A DNA stretch of 64,000 nt from an uncultured Bacilli bacterium (lineage in GTDB: Bacteria > Bacillota_I > Bacilli_A > RFN20 > CAG-826). Under the pieces are notes generated by a model. It was not told where the DNA came from. It was given only the letters and a program-made list of their open reading frames with translations, and made no database searches. The stretch is taken from the NCBI GenBank assembly GCA_934140155.1, contig CAKPBC010000001.1, forward strand, positions 496,001 to 560,000, in the 5' to 3' direction. The translations under genes were made by a program, and so were the position numbers. Positions 34,896 to 44,102 of the stretch are shown here, in pieces. Position 1 is the stretch's first letter; each line of letters begins with the position of its first letter.

Positions 34896-37158
34896 TTATT
34901 TTTTAAAAGCAAAACCGATCTATCCTAATTCACTTATTGACGATATGAACGTTTCTTTGTTCTTTGTTAATGATGTTGAAGTTACAAGTGTAGCTAAATT
35001 GGTGATTGCTGCGAATAATTTATATCGTATTTTTGATAATGGAAATCTTTTAGGATATGGTCCCGCTCGAGCGGCGCATGATTATTATCGTGTTGATAGT
35101 TACGAACTAAATAAAGGAAAACATCACATTGTCATTGAGCATGTTTATTATCATTGTAATAATTATTGCTCGACAAATACAAAACCTTTTTTACAATGTG
35201 AAATTATAGAAGATAAAAATGTCTTAGCATTTACAAGTAATCCCAAAGATTTTAAATGTTTTCTAAATAGTACAAGATACCAACGCGTAACTCGTTTATC
35301 TTATCAAAGAGCATTCTCAGAATCTTATCATTTTACTAGCAATTTGATGGATTTTTATAAAGGAATAAGTAATACGTTTAAATTATTACAAACCGATATA
35401 GTAGAAAATAAAAACTTATTAAATCGTAATGTTGATTATCCTAAATTAGAAACATTAACTTTTAAACCTATTGAAGAAGGAACGTTTGTGTGTGATAATT
35501 CACTTAAAGCATATGATGATCGTTACATGCATAAAGAAAACCTAATGATTTTTCCTAAAGACACTTGGGAAGTAGATCCAAACGAATTTATTTCTAAATT
35601 AAAATATAAAGAGGAAAAAATAAAAGAGCTAATAGGTGGAACATTTAAAACATATCGTTTGTCTTCTTCTAAAACAGGATTTATTTCTTTTGATATGACA
35701 GTCAAAGAAGATAGTGAATTTTATTTTATATTTGATGAGTTAGATTGGAGTAATGGTAAAAGTAAGCCGATGGAAATTATTTTCTATCGAAACACTACTC
35801 ATAATATCATTTCTTATGAATGTAAAAAGGGCAATTATCAACATATTACTATTGAACCATATACTATGCAATTTATGCGTTTGGTTGTTAAAAAAGGTCA
35901 TGTAAATGTTAATAATATTACATTTATTCCATATGAAAATCCTTTGATTGATGGAATAAAATATGAATTTGAGAATATAAAAATTAAATCAGTAATAGAT
36001 GCCGCAGTTGCAACATTCGCACAAAATGCCGTGGATATTTTAACTGACTGCCCTAGTAGAGAGCGAGCGGGTTGGTTATGTGATTCTTATTTTACAGGAA
36101 AGAGTGAGACTCTAATAACTGGAAAAAATCTAGTGGAACATAACTTTTTAGAAAATTATGCTCTTATTGATCAATATAAAACATTACCTAAAGGAATGAT
36201 ACCAATGTGTTATCCAGGCGATCATCCAGATGGTGTATTTATTCCTAATTGGTCATTATGGTATATTTTGGAACTAAAAAATTATTTAGATAGAACACAC
36301 GATAATAAACTTGTAGAAATGTCAAAAAATAAAATACTTGGTTTATTAGAATATTTTTCTCATTTTGAAAATGAATTAGGTTTATTAGAAAATTTAGAAA
36401 ATTGGGTATTTGTGGAATGGTCTAAAGCTAATGATGATGATTTTATTAAAGGTGTTAACTTTCCATCAAATATGTTATACGCTAGAGCACTAGAAGATGC
36501 TTCTACATTGTTAGGCGATAATAGTTTATTATTTAAAGCAAAAAAACTAAAAGAAACAATCGAACAATATAGTTTTAACGAGGAATTTTATATTGATAAT
36601 ATGATTAGAAATAATAAAAAAGAGTTTATTAAGACTGATCATATTACAGAGACATGTCAATATTATGCTTTTTATTTCCATATTGCGACAAAAGAAAATC
36701 ATAAAGAATTATTTGAAAAAATGGTAACAAAATTTGGACCAACAAGAGATTATGAAAAAACATATCCCAATGTTTATAAATCTAATGTTTTTATTGGTGA
36801 TTATTTACGCTTAATGATTTTACTTGAATATGGCTTAATTAACGAAGTATATAAAGAAACTGTGGATTATTTCTATAACATGGCAAAAATTACAGGGACA
36901 TTATGGGAACATGATTCACCAAGTGCTAGTTTAAATCATGGATTAACTAGTAGTATTTTCAACATTATTTGTGGAGCCTGCTTTGGTTTAATTAGAGTTG
37001 ATTTAAAAGATAAAGTTATATATATGAATGAAAATCATATAAAAGAAAATTGTATGATTTCAATCGCAGGAATTGAAATTAAAAACGCTAAAGGAACTAT
37101 AACTATCAAGGTTCCGGAAGAGTTTAAGATTAAATATTTAGATAAAAACATTTTATAA
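34885..37158 (+). CDS. Alpha-L-rhamnosidase, GH78-like
   Basis: A 757-residue cytoplasmic protein. An N-terminal beta-rich part (NLYRIFDNGNLLGYGPARA, jelly-roll-like) is followed by an (alpha/alpha)6 six-hairpin barrel from about 375. The GH78 acid-site motif is seen as ILTDCPSRERAGWLCDSYF (about 388-406). A second catalytic Glu is likely in GTLWEHDSPSASLNHG (about 672). It should release L-rhamnose from imported oligosaccharides, feeding the rhaBAD route encoded 20 kb upstream. It is short for GH78 and lacks a signal peptide. Confidence 0.82.
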   Translation: MLDNYFLKAKPIYPNSLIDDMNVSLFFVNDVEVTSVAKLVIAANNLYRIFDNGNLLGYGPARAAHDYYRVDSYELNKGKHHIVIEHVYYHCNNYCSTNTKPFLQCEIIEDKNVLAFTSNPKDFKCFLNSTRYQRVTRLSYQRAFSESYHFTSNLMDFYKGISNTFKLLQTDIVENKNLLNRNVDYPKLETLTFKPIEEGTFVCDNSLKAYDDRYMHKENLMIFPKDTWEVDPNEFISKLKYKEEKIKELIGGTFKTYRLSSSKTGFISFDMTVKEDSEFYFIFDELDWSNGKSKPMEIIFYRNTTHNIISYECKKGNYQHITIEPYTMQFMRLVVKKGHVNVNNITFIPYENPLIDGIKYEFENIKIKSVIDAAVATFAQNAVDILTDCPSRERAGWLCDSYFTGKSETLITGKNLVEHNFLENYALIDQYKTLPKGMIPMCYPGDHPDGVFIPNWSLWYILELKNYLDRTHDNKLVEMSKNKILGLLEYFSHFENELGLLENLENWVFVEWSKANDDDFIKGVNFPSNMLYARALEDASTLLGDNSLLFKAKKLKETIEQYSFNEEFYIDNMIRNNKKEFIKTDHITETCQYYAFYFHIATKENHKELFEKMVTKFGPTRDYEKTYPNVYKSNVFIGDYLRLMILLEYGLINEVYKETVDYFYNMAKITGTLWEHDSPSASLNHGLTSSIFNIICGACFGLIRVDLKDKVIYMNENHIKENCMISIAGIEIKNAKGTITIKVPEEFKIKYLDKNIL

Positions 37159-37162
37159 AACA

Positions 37163-38011
37163 ATGGAACTAGAATTTCATATTGAGCGACTTAATAGATT
37201 ATTAAAAAGTTTTTACCAATTAACAGGAATACGTATAGTTATTTTTGATATTAATCATCAAGAAATCGCCTCATTTCCTAATTGTAATTGTGATTTTTGT
37301 AAAGTAATTCAAAATAATAAATATGGCTATGAATGCTGTAACAAATCCAATGCTAAAGCATTTGAACATTGTTTAGAAAGTGATGATTTATATATTTACA
37401 ATTGTCATGCTGGATTAATAGAAGCAATGATTAATTTAAAAATAGATAACACTATTGTTGGTTTTATCATGTTTGGACAAATAAGTAATATCGATAATAA
37501 AGAAGAAAGATATAATAATCTATCTAATAAAACAAGAAAAAATTTGAATATTTCTTTTTCAAAAGAATTATCTGATGAATTAATATATATTGATGAAGAA
37601 AAATTAAATAGTGTATCTATAATATTGTTAGCATTAGCTAAATACGCAATCAGTGAGAAAATGGTATCGATTCAACAAGAGCAATTTATTAGTAAATTAA
37701 ATGATTTTATAGATAAGAACATTGAAGATACATCATTAACTGTTAATGATTTTTTAAAATATTTTCACATGTCTAAGACTTGTTTTTATGTAGCAATTGA
37801 TAAATATGTTGGAATGAGTATAGCTAAGTATTTAAAAACCAAGAGATTAGAATATGCTAAAAGAATACTAGAGAATAGTGATATTAGTTTAATGGATTTA
37901 ACATCAAAAGTTGGTTTTAACGATTATAATTATTTTTGCCGTGTATTTAAAAAAAATGTTCATATGTCCGCGGAAGAATATAGAAAAACTGTGCGGAAAA
38001 AATTACAGTAA
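37163..38011 (+). CDS. PocR-domain AraC-type regulator
   Basis: A 282-residue protein. The N-terminal PocR-like sensor (about 1-165) is rich in Cys: CNCDFCKVI, GYECCNKSNAKAFEHC, YIYNCHAGL. That layout is shared with sensors using a metal or thiol site. The C-terminal AraC double helix-turn-helix (about 185-280) has VNDFLKYFHMSKTCFYVAIDKY and LMDLTSKVGFNDYNYFCRVFKK. It starts 4 bases after the GH78 stop without a clear ribosome site, so translation is probably coupled. A terminator overlaps its end. The likely target is the downstream isomerase-kinase-aldolase operon. Confidence 0.85.
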   Translation: MELEFHIERLNRLLKSFYQLTGIRIVIFDINHQEIASFPNCNCDFCKVIQNNKYGYECCNKSNAKAFEHCLESDDLYIYNCHAGLIEAMINLKIDNTIVGFIMFGQISNIDNKEERYNNLSNKTRKNLNISFSKELSDELIYIDEEKLNSVSIILLALAKYAISEKMVSIQQEQFISKLNDFIDKNIEDTSLTVNDFLKYFHMSKTCFYVAIDKYVGMSIAKYLKTKRLEYAKRILENSDISLMDLTSKVGFNDYNYFCRVFKKNVHMSAEEYRKTVRKKLQ

Positions 38012-38026
38012 GTCCGTACTTTTTTT
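37991..38026 (+). terminator. Rho-independent terminator overlapping the end of the PocR-AraC gene
   Basis: GTGCGGA (37991-37997) pairs with TCCGTAC (38013-38019), one G-U pair, followed by seven T residues (38020-38026). The left arm lies inside the coding region and the stop codon is in the loop. Confidence 0.7.
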
Positions 38027-38029
38027 AAT

Positions 38030-38045
38030 ATAAAAGCGCTTGCAT
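38030..38045 (+). promoter_or_regulatory. CcpA cre-like site upstream of the isomerase operon
   Basis: ATAAAAGCGCTTGCAT matches the cre consensus WTGNAANCGNWNNCAW at all but one fixed position (A for G at the third base). It sits 37 bases before the isomerase start, where binding would block transcription, as expected for catabolite repression. A LacI-family operator is an alternative. Confidence 0.45.
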
Positions 38046-38081
38046 AATTAATAAAATATAAAGTGAAAGAAGGAAATAAAA

Positions 38082-39482
38082 ATGAAAAACACTTTTGCTT
38101 TATATTTTGGGAATCGTGGATTCATGCCTGCGGAATTAATTGCAGGTGCTAGAGAAGACATGGTTAAAGCCGTTATTGATGCTGGTTATAATTATATTAT
38201 CATGGATGAATCGGCAACAAGATACGGCGCAGTTGAAACACGTGATGAAGGACGTTTGTATCATGATTGGTTAGAAGCACATAAAGGAGAATTTGATGGC
38301 GTTATATTATGTATGCCAATATTCATTGATGAAAATGGTGCAATTACAGCGCTTCGTGACGCTAATGTTCCAATTTTAATGCAGGCTTATCCAGATGAAA
38401 TTGGTTTAATGGATTTTGCTCATCGTCGTGATGCTTTTTGCGGGAAATTTTCTATTACTGATGTATTTAGTCAATATCATGTTCCTTTCACGGTTTTGAA
38501 ACCACACGTTGTTCATCCTTTAACTAAAGAATTTAGACAAAATTTGGATGATTTTGCCGCTATTTGTCGTGTGGTAAAAGGAATGAAAAGATTTACTATT
38601 GGTTGTATTGGAGCAAGAACAACAGCTTTTAAGACAGTACGTTTTGATGAAGTGGCTTTAGAAAAGTATGGAATTACTGTAGAAAGTTTTGATTTATCGG
38701 AATTATTCCATAAAGTAGATGAATTAGATAATAATGATGAAAAAGTTATTGAAAAAGTTATTCGCTTAAAAGGATATACTAATTTCTCACTTGTACCAGA
38801 TGAAAGAATGTTAACTCTTGCTAAAGTTTCTGTAGCTATTGACCAATATATTGAAGAATATCATTTAGATGCAATAACTTTAAGATGCTGGAATGAAATG
38901 GAAACATATTATCGTGTATGTCCATGTGTATTATTATCAGAATTAAACGATCGAGGAATTGTTGCATCTTGTGAAATAGATTTATGTAGTGCGATTACAA
39001 TGCGTGCGATGAATCTAGCAAGTGGTTTACCAACAGCGTGTTTAGATTGGAATAACAATTATGGTAGTGATTTAAATAAAGTTATCTTATTCCATTGTGG
39101 TCCAGTTGCTCAATCATTAATGGAAGGAAAAGGTTTAGTAACTGAACATAAGATGTTTGCAAAATGTGACCCAGGTTCTGGATGGGGGTGTAACGAAGGA
39201 CGTATCAAAGCATTTCCTATGACTTTTGCAAATTGTAAGACTGAAAATGGAAAACTTATAATTTATTCTTCGGAAGCAGAATTTACAGGTGAACCAATTG
39301 AAAAGACTTATTTTGGATGTGGTGGAGTAGCAAATATTCCAGATTTACAAAATAAATTAATTCGCTTAGCACGCGGGGGATTTAAACATCATACTACTGT
39401 TGGCGTTGGACATATGAAAGATATTTTAACTGAGGCATTTTCCACTTATTTACATTATGATGTAGTGGATATTGATAAATAA
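38082..39482 (+). CDS. L-fucose/L-arabinose isomerase-family protein
   Basis: A 466-residue protein of the FucI/AraA fold. It shows FGNRGFMPAELIAGARED at the N-terminus, the GCIGARTTAFKTVRFDE hinge, the metal-ligand region ITLRCWNEMETYYRVCPCVLLSELNDRG, CEIDLCSAITMRAM, and the late HHTTVGVGHM. It should interconvert an aldose and a ketose using Mn2+. It is shorter than FucI (about 590) and differs clearly from AraA, so the substrate is open. It is the first gene of a four-gene set with an FGGY kinase, a DUF4432 mutarotase-like protein and a class II aldolase. Confidence 0.78.
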   Translation: MKNTFALYFGNRGFMPAELIAGAREDMVKAVIDAGYNYIIMDESATRYGAVETRDEGRLYHDWLEAHKGEFDGVILCMPIFIDENGAITALRDANVPILMQAYPDEIGLMDFAHRRDAFCGKFSITDVFSQYHVPFTVLKPHVVHPLTKEFRQNLDDFAAICRVVKGMKRFTIGCIGARTTAFKTVRFDEVALEKYGITVESFDLSELFHKVDELDNNDEKVIEKVIRLKGYTNFSLVPDERMLTLAKVSVAIDQYIEEYHLDAITLRCWNEMETYYRVCPCVLLSELNDRGIVASCEIDLCSAITMRAMNLASGLPTACLDWNNNYGSDLNKVILFHCGPVAQSLMEGKGLVTEHKMFAKCDPGSGWGCNEGRIKAFPMTFANCKTENGKLIIYSSEAEFTGEPIEKTYFGCGGVANIPDLQNKLIRLARGGFKHHTTVGVGHMKDILTEAFSTYLHYDVVDIDK

Positions 39483-39483
39483 T

Positions 39484-40953
39484 ATGATTTATGGTGGATT
39501 AGATATTGGCACTACTGGAAGTAAGTTGACGGTATTTGATGATTATGCTCAAAAGGAGAGGTTTTATTTAAATTATCCTTCTAAAAGAGATGATAATGGT
39601 CATGAAATAGATGCTAATATCATTTATGAAACAGTTATTCAATTATTAAAAATAGCAGTACAAAAATATCAAATAACAGCAATAGGAATAACTTCTTTTG
39701 GAGAAACATTTGTTTTACTTGATAAATTTGATAATATTTTATTTCCGTCATTACTTTATACTGACCCACGAGGAAATAAAGAAGCTTTATATTTAGAAAG
39801 AAAAACAGGAAAAAAGAAATTAGGAGAAATAACTGGACAAGTAGGACAAGGAATGTTTTCTCTTCCGAAACTAATGTATATAAAAAAACATTATAAAAGT
39901 ATTTATAAAAATGTTGATAAGGTACTTTTAATTGAAGACTTTATTGTTTATAAACTAACAGGTATAAGACAAATTGATTATTCACTTGCTAGCCGCACAT
40001 TAGCTTTTGATGTCAATAAACGTGAATGGTCTAAGGAAATATTAGATGCTGCGGGAGTTGATAAAAATTTGTTCTCTAATCCTGTTCCTATTGGCTCTAT
40101 TGCTGGAAATATAAAACAGTCGTTAAAAAATGAATTAAGATTAAAAAAAGATATAAAAATTATAAATATCAGTCATGATCAAATTGCTAACGCAATTGGA
40201 GGCGGAGTATTATCTATTGGCACGGCTATTGATGGATGTGGAACATGTGAATGCTTAACAATGACTTATCAAGATATACCTAATGATAAAGATATTTACG
40301 AATGCGGATATGGTGTAATTCCATATATTAAAGATAATTATAATGTCTCATATGCTTTAATTAATACTGGTGGAGCATTAGTGGAGTGGATAATAAACAC
40401 ATATTTTTCTGATTTAAAAGGTAAAGAAAAATGTTTTGATATTTTAAATAATAATATTTTAAATCATCCAACAAATGTTATGATTTTGCCACATTTTGCA
40501 GGTGCATCAACCCCATATATGGATCCTTTTGCTTTAGGCACAATTACTAACTTAAATTTAGGAACAAATAGATATGAAATATATCAAGCATGTTTAGAAT
40601 CATTAAGTTATGAAATGCTTATTTCAATAAATAAACTTAAAAAAATGGGGATTAATATTAATGAAATATATGCCTCTGGTGGAGGAGCAAAAAATGATGC
40701 GTGGTTACAAATTAAAGCAAATATCTTTAACATTCCTATTCATCAACTAAAAAATAATGATACTGGAACGATTGGAAGTGCTATTGTTGTTGGTAAAGTA
40801 ATAGGATTATTTAGTTCTTATGAAGATGGTGTTAATAAGTTAACAAAAGTTAAAAAAACTTTTTATCCAGATGCGTTTAAACACCAAGAATATATGAAAA
40901 TATTTAAAAAATATCAGTTAATATATGAAAGGACGAAAAAAGTGCGAATATGA
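39484..40953 (+). CDS. FGGY-family carbohydrate kinase
   Basis: A 489-residue kinase with YGGLDIGTTGSKLTVFD phosphate loop, TSFGETFVLLD, LLIEDFIVYKLTG, SHDQIANAIGGGVLSIG and YASGGGAKNDAWLQIKAN, i.e. both actin-fold halves complete. It presumably phosphorylates the ketose made by the preceding isomerase. The ATG at 39484 begins one base after the isomerase stop with only a weak ribosome site, so translation is probably coupled; an upstream TTG (39472) is possible. The TGA stop overlaps the next start. Confidence 0.88.
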   Translation: MIYGGLDIGTTGSKLTVFDDYAQKERFYLNYPSKRDDNGHEIDANIIYETVIQLLKIAVQKYQITAIGITSFGETFVLLDKFDNILFPSLLYTDPRGNKEALYLERKTGKKKLGEITGQVGQGMFSLPKLMYIKKHYKSIYKNVDKVLLIEDFIVYKLTGIRQIDYSLASRTLAFDVNKREWSKEILDAAGVDKNLFSNPVPIGSIAGNIKQSLKNELRLKKDIKIINISHDQIANAIGGGVLSIGTAIDGCGTCECLTMTYQDIPNDKDIYECGYGVIPYIKDNYNVSYALINTGGALVEWIINTYFSDLKGKEKCFDILNNNILNHPTNVMILPHFAGASTPYMDPFALGTITNLNLGTNRYEIYQACLESLSYEMLISINKLKKMGININEIYASGGGAKNDAWLQIKANIFNIPIHQLKNNDTGTIGSAIVVGKVIGLFSSYEDGVNKLTKVKKTFYPDAFKHQEYMKIFKKYQLIYERTKKVRI

Positions 40954-41921
40954 ATAAGTTAGATTATATCGGTAATGAATTTCAATTATATGGTAAAGAA
41001 GAATATATTCTTACTAATGGATTTTCTAGTGGTGTAAAAATATGGCATATTAAAAACGGACTAGGCTTAGAAATGTGCGTTAATTTAGATAGAGGATTTG
41101 ATATTATTTCTGTCACGTATAAAGGCGTAAATGTGAGTTACCTTACACCTAATGGTTATGTATCAAGCAAATATTATGATGATAAAGGATTAGGCTTTTT
41201 AAAGTCATTTGGCGCTGGTTTTCTTACAACATGTGGATTAACACAAGTAGGCAGCCCAAATGTTGATGAAGGAGAAGAACTACCGCTTCATGGAACATAT
41301 AGCAATACTCCAGTTAATAATGCATGTTTCTTTGATAATAAAAAAGAAATGCTATTAATGGGAGAAATTTTAGATGAACGTATATTTTCTCATAAATTAA
41401 AACTAATAAGAAAAATACATGTTTCAAAAGAAGATAATAGTTTCTATATAGAAGATGAAATAATTAATAGGGGAGACAAAATTACGCCATTAGAAATTTT
41501 ATATCATATTAATATCGGCTATCCTTTTTTAGATGAAGATACAAAATTATCTATTAATTCTAACTTGGTAGAAGCGAGAAATGAATATGCTAAATTAGAT
41601 ATAAAAAATTGGAAAAGCATGCATAAACCAGAAGCTAATTATGAAGAAAAATGTTACTATCATCGTTTTAAAAAAGATGGACAAGTAGAAGTGTATCAAC
41701 CAAAATTAAATAAGGGATTAGAGATTAATTTTGATACAAAGTGCTTACCATTTTTAACGGAATGGAAGATGTTAGGCATTAGAGATTATGTTCTTGGTGT
41801 AGAACCAGGCAATTGTACTCCTGATGGAAGAAACACAATGCGAAGTAAAGGACTATTAGAAGAAATAAAACCAAGTGAAACTAAAAAATATTGCGTAAAA
41901 GTGCGCTTGTTTGAAAAATAA
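40950..41921 (+). CDS. DUF4432 aldose-1-epimerase-like protein
   Basis: A 323-residue galactose-mutarotase-fold protein of the DUF4432 type: GLGLEMCVNLDRGFDIISVTYKG, FGAGFLTTCGLTQVGSP, ELPLHGTYSNTPVNN, ILYHINIGYPFL and VLGVEPGNCTPDGR are family features. It probably interconverts anomers of the incoming sugar. It overlaps the kinase gene by 4 bases and precedes the aldolase by 16, so it belongs to the same catabolic unit. Confidence 0.85.
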   Translation: MNKLDYIGNEFQLYGKEEYILTNGFSSGVKIWHIKNGLGLEMCVNLDRGFDIISVTYKGVNVSYLTPNGYVSSKYYDDKGLGFLKSFGAGFLTTCGLTQVGSPNVDEGEELPLHGTYSNTPVNNACFFDNKKEMLLMGEILDERIFSHKLKLIRKIHVSKEDNSFYIEDEIINRGDKITPLEILYHINIGYPFLDEDTKLSINSNLVEARNEYAKLDIKNWKSMHKPEANYEEKCYYHRFKKDGQVEVYQPKLNKGLEINFDTKCLPFLTEWKMLGIRDYVLGVEPGNCTPDGRNTMRSKGLLEEIKPSETKKYCVKVRLFEK

Positions 41922-41937
41922 AAGGAGAAAAGAAAAA

Positions 41938-42774
41938 ATGTTAGTTAACTTAGAATATGTATTAAAAATTGCTGAAGAAAAAAACTGTGCGATAGGTTCG
42001 TTTAATACCCCAAATCTAGAAAATATGATTGCGGTTATTTCGGCTGCTGAAGAACTTAATGTACCTGTCATTATTATGCATGCTCAATGCCATGAAGAAT
42101 ATGCACCTCTTGATATTGTTGGACCTATTATGTTATTAATGGCTAAAAAAGCTAAAGTACCAGTATGCGTACATTTAGATCATTGCGAAGATTTAGATTA
42201 TTTGAAAAGAGCAATTGATATTGGTTTTACATCAGTTATGCTTGATGCTTCTAGTTTACCATATGATGAAAACGTTAAAATGACTAAAGAAGCTGTTCGC
42301 TTAGCGCATCCGAAAAATATATCAGTGGAAGCAGAAATAGGAGTATTAGGTGGCAGAGAAGCAGGAAATCAAAAACCATTAACTAAAGAAGAAATGTATA
42401 CTGATCCAGATTTAGCTAAAAAGTTTGTTGATGATACAAATATTGATGCTTTAGCGTGCTCTTTTGGAACCGCACATGGAATATATAAAGTTAAGCCAGA
42501 ATTAGATTTTGATCGAATTCAAAAAATTAATAAATTATGCAATTTACCATTAGTAATGCATGGTGGATCTGGTGTATCTAGTGAAGACTATGTGAAAGCT
42601 ATTAAATGTGGTGTAAGAAAGATTAATTATTATTCTTATATGTCTAGAGAGGGTGTTTATGCCGCTAGAGAAATATTAAAAAAAGATATTACTTTCTATC
42701 ATGAATTAGCGTCATATGCTACAAGTAAAATGAAAGAAGATGTTATACGCGCTCTTAAAATATTTAATAGATAA
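41938..42774 (+). CDS. Class II (zinc) ketose-phosphate aldolase, GatY/KbaY/FBA type
   Basis: A 278-residue TIM-barrel aldolase: GSFNTPNLENMIAVISAAEE, zinc His and catalytic Asp in VCVHLDHCEDLDYLKRAI, SVEAEIGVLGGREAG, CSFGTAHGIYKVKPELDF and VMHGGSGVSSEDY. It should split a ketose phosphate to DHAP and an aldehyde or aldehyde phosphate. Fucose, rhamnose and arabinose routes normally use the unrelated AraD-type enzyme, so this combination marks a different substrate. The start at 41938 follows AAGGAG (41922-41927). Confidence 0.88.
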   Translation: MLVNLEYVLKIAEEKNCAIGSFNTPNLENMIAVISAAEELNVPVIIMHAQCHEEYAPLDIVGPIMLLMAKKAKVPVCVHLDHCEDLDYLKRAIDIGFTSVMLDASSLPYDENVKMTKEAVRLAHPKNISVEAEIGVLGGREAGNQKPLTKEEMYTDPDLAKKFVDDTNIDALACSFGTAHGIYKVKPELDFDRIQKINKLCNLPLVMHGGSGVSSEDYVKAIKCGVRKINYYSYMSREGVYAAREILKKDITFYHELASYATSKMKEDVIRALKIFNR

Positions 42775-42801
42775 GAATTATTTATTCTATTTAAAACACA
42801 C

Positions 42802-42831
42802 AAAAAGCCATGCTACAAACATGGCTTTTTT
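42802..42831. terminator. Bidirectional terminator between aldolase and flavodiiron genes
   Basis: AAAAAGCCATG (42802-42812) and CATGGCTTTTT (42820-42830) form a perfect stem over a 7-base loop. A/T runs on both sides allow it to serve the convergent genes ending at 42774 and 42833. Confidence 0.9.
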
Positions 42832-42832
42832 G

Positions 42833-43987
42833 CTATTTGATTTCTTTTAAAGCATCCACTAAAGAACATAGTTTTGCAGTACTTTCTACATTTAAACTTG
42901 ATTTAATAGTAACAATTGGCTCGATAAATGTTATATTTTTAGAATTAGCAAAAGCATCTTTAATAAGTTTTGCGGCCATTGGCGCCCAAGAACCATTTTC
43001 AATAATGGCAATATTATGATTTTGGAAATTTCTTTCTAATAAACCATCAATAAATGTTTTAGTGAATGGAAATAAACCATTATTATATGTTGGTGTAGCA
43101 ATTACTAATGTTTTATGTTTAAAAGTTTCTGAAATATCGTAAGATAAATCAGTGCGCGCTAGATCTTTTGCTTTTGCTTTAATGCCTACTACGCCTAATA
43201 ATTCAACAAGTCTATTAACAGCATTTTTAGTGTTTCCATAAATAGAATTATAGACAATAAAAATATCATTATCTTCTGGAGTATAACTTGACCAAGTGCT
43301 GTATAAGCCTAAATAGTAACTAAGATTGTCTTTTAATACTGGACCATGTAAAGGACAAATCATCTCAATATCTAAACTAGCGGCTTTTTTTAATAGCATT
43401 TGTACTTGTAAGCCATATTTACCGACAATTCCGATATAATATCTTCTTGCTTCATCGGCCCAATCTTCTTCAACATCTATTGCGCCAAATTTACCAAATC
43501 CATCTGCGGTAAATAATATTTTAGTGTAAGAATCATAAGTTATCATTACTTCTGGCCAATGAACCATTGGAGCAAAGATGAACTTTAAAGTATGTTTTCC
43601 AATGTTTAATTCTTCTCCATCTTTAACAACTAAAGTATTAGTAATATCTTTATTAAAGAATTGCTTAATCATTACAAATGTTTTAGCATTTCCAATAATA
43701 GTAATATTAGGATATAAGTTCACTAATTCCATGATATTTGCGGAATGATCTGGTTCCATGTGTTGCACTACTAGATAATCAGGTGTTTTATCTTTTAACA
43801 CACTTTTTATATTTTCAATCCAAGTAGAAGTAAAGTTTTTATCTACTGTGTCCATAATAACAATCTTTTCATCCATGATAATATAAGAATTATAACTAAT
43901 TCCATTTTTAACAACATATTGTCCTTCAAATAAATCAATATTGTGATCATTTACACCCACATAATAAGTATCTTCATTAATTAACAT
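42833..43987 (-). CDS. fprA: Flavodiiron protein (A-type flavoprotein, O2/NO reductase)
   Basis: A 384-residue protein with the two standard parts. The N-terminal metallo-beta-lactamase-like diiron domain (1-250) has all six ligands visible: His76, Glu78, Asp80 (HMEPDH), His143, Asp162 (TADGFG) and His214 (PLHGP). The C-terminal flavodoxin domain (about 258-384) has FIVYNSIYGNTKNAV and ATPTYNNGLFPF. It reduces O2 to water (or NO to N2O), protecting an anaerobe. Electrons normally come from rubredoxin or F420-type donors, none of which is encoded nearby. The ribosome site AAAGGAG is good. Confidence 0.96.
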   Translation of the reverse strand: MLINEDTYYVGVNDHNIDLFEGQYVVKNGISYNSYIIMDEKIVIMDTVDKNFTSTWIENIKSVLKDKTPDYLVVQHMEPDHSANIMELVNLYPNITIIGNAKTFVMIKQFFNKDITNTLVVKDGEELNIGKHTLKFIFAPMVHWPEVMITYDSYTKILFTADGFGKFGAIDVEEDWADEARRYYIGIVGKYGLQVQMLLKKAASLDIEMICPLHGPVLKDNLSYYLGLYSTWSSYTPEDNDIFIVYNSIYGNTKNAVNRLVELLGVVGIKAKAKDLARTDLSYDISETFKHKTLVIATPTYNNGLFPFTKTFIDGLLERNFQNHNIAIIENGSWAPMAAKLIKDAFANSKNITFIEPIVTIKSSLNVESTAKLCSLVDALKEIK

Positions 43988-44061
43988 TTTAAATTTCTCC
44001 TTTAAAATAATTTATAAAATTATTATAGCATTTATTAATAAGGCTATTAATAAAAATGCTT

Positions 44062-44092
44062 AAAAAAAACGGAACCACATTAGTGATTCCGT
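44062..44092 (-). terminator. Terminator of the surface protease gene
   Basis: ACGGAA (44069-44074) pairs with TTCCGT (44087-44092), with an inner CAC/GTG pair. The A-run at 44062-44069 reads as a U-tract on the minus strand, just after the stop of the protease gene. Confidence 0.8.
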
Positions 44093-44102
44093 AAAGTTTT
44101 AA

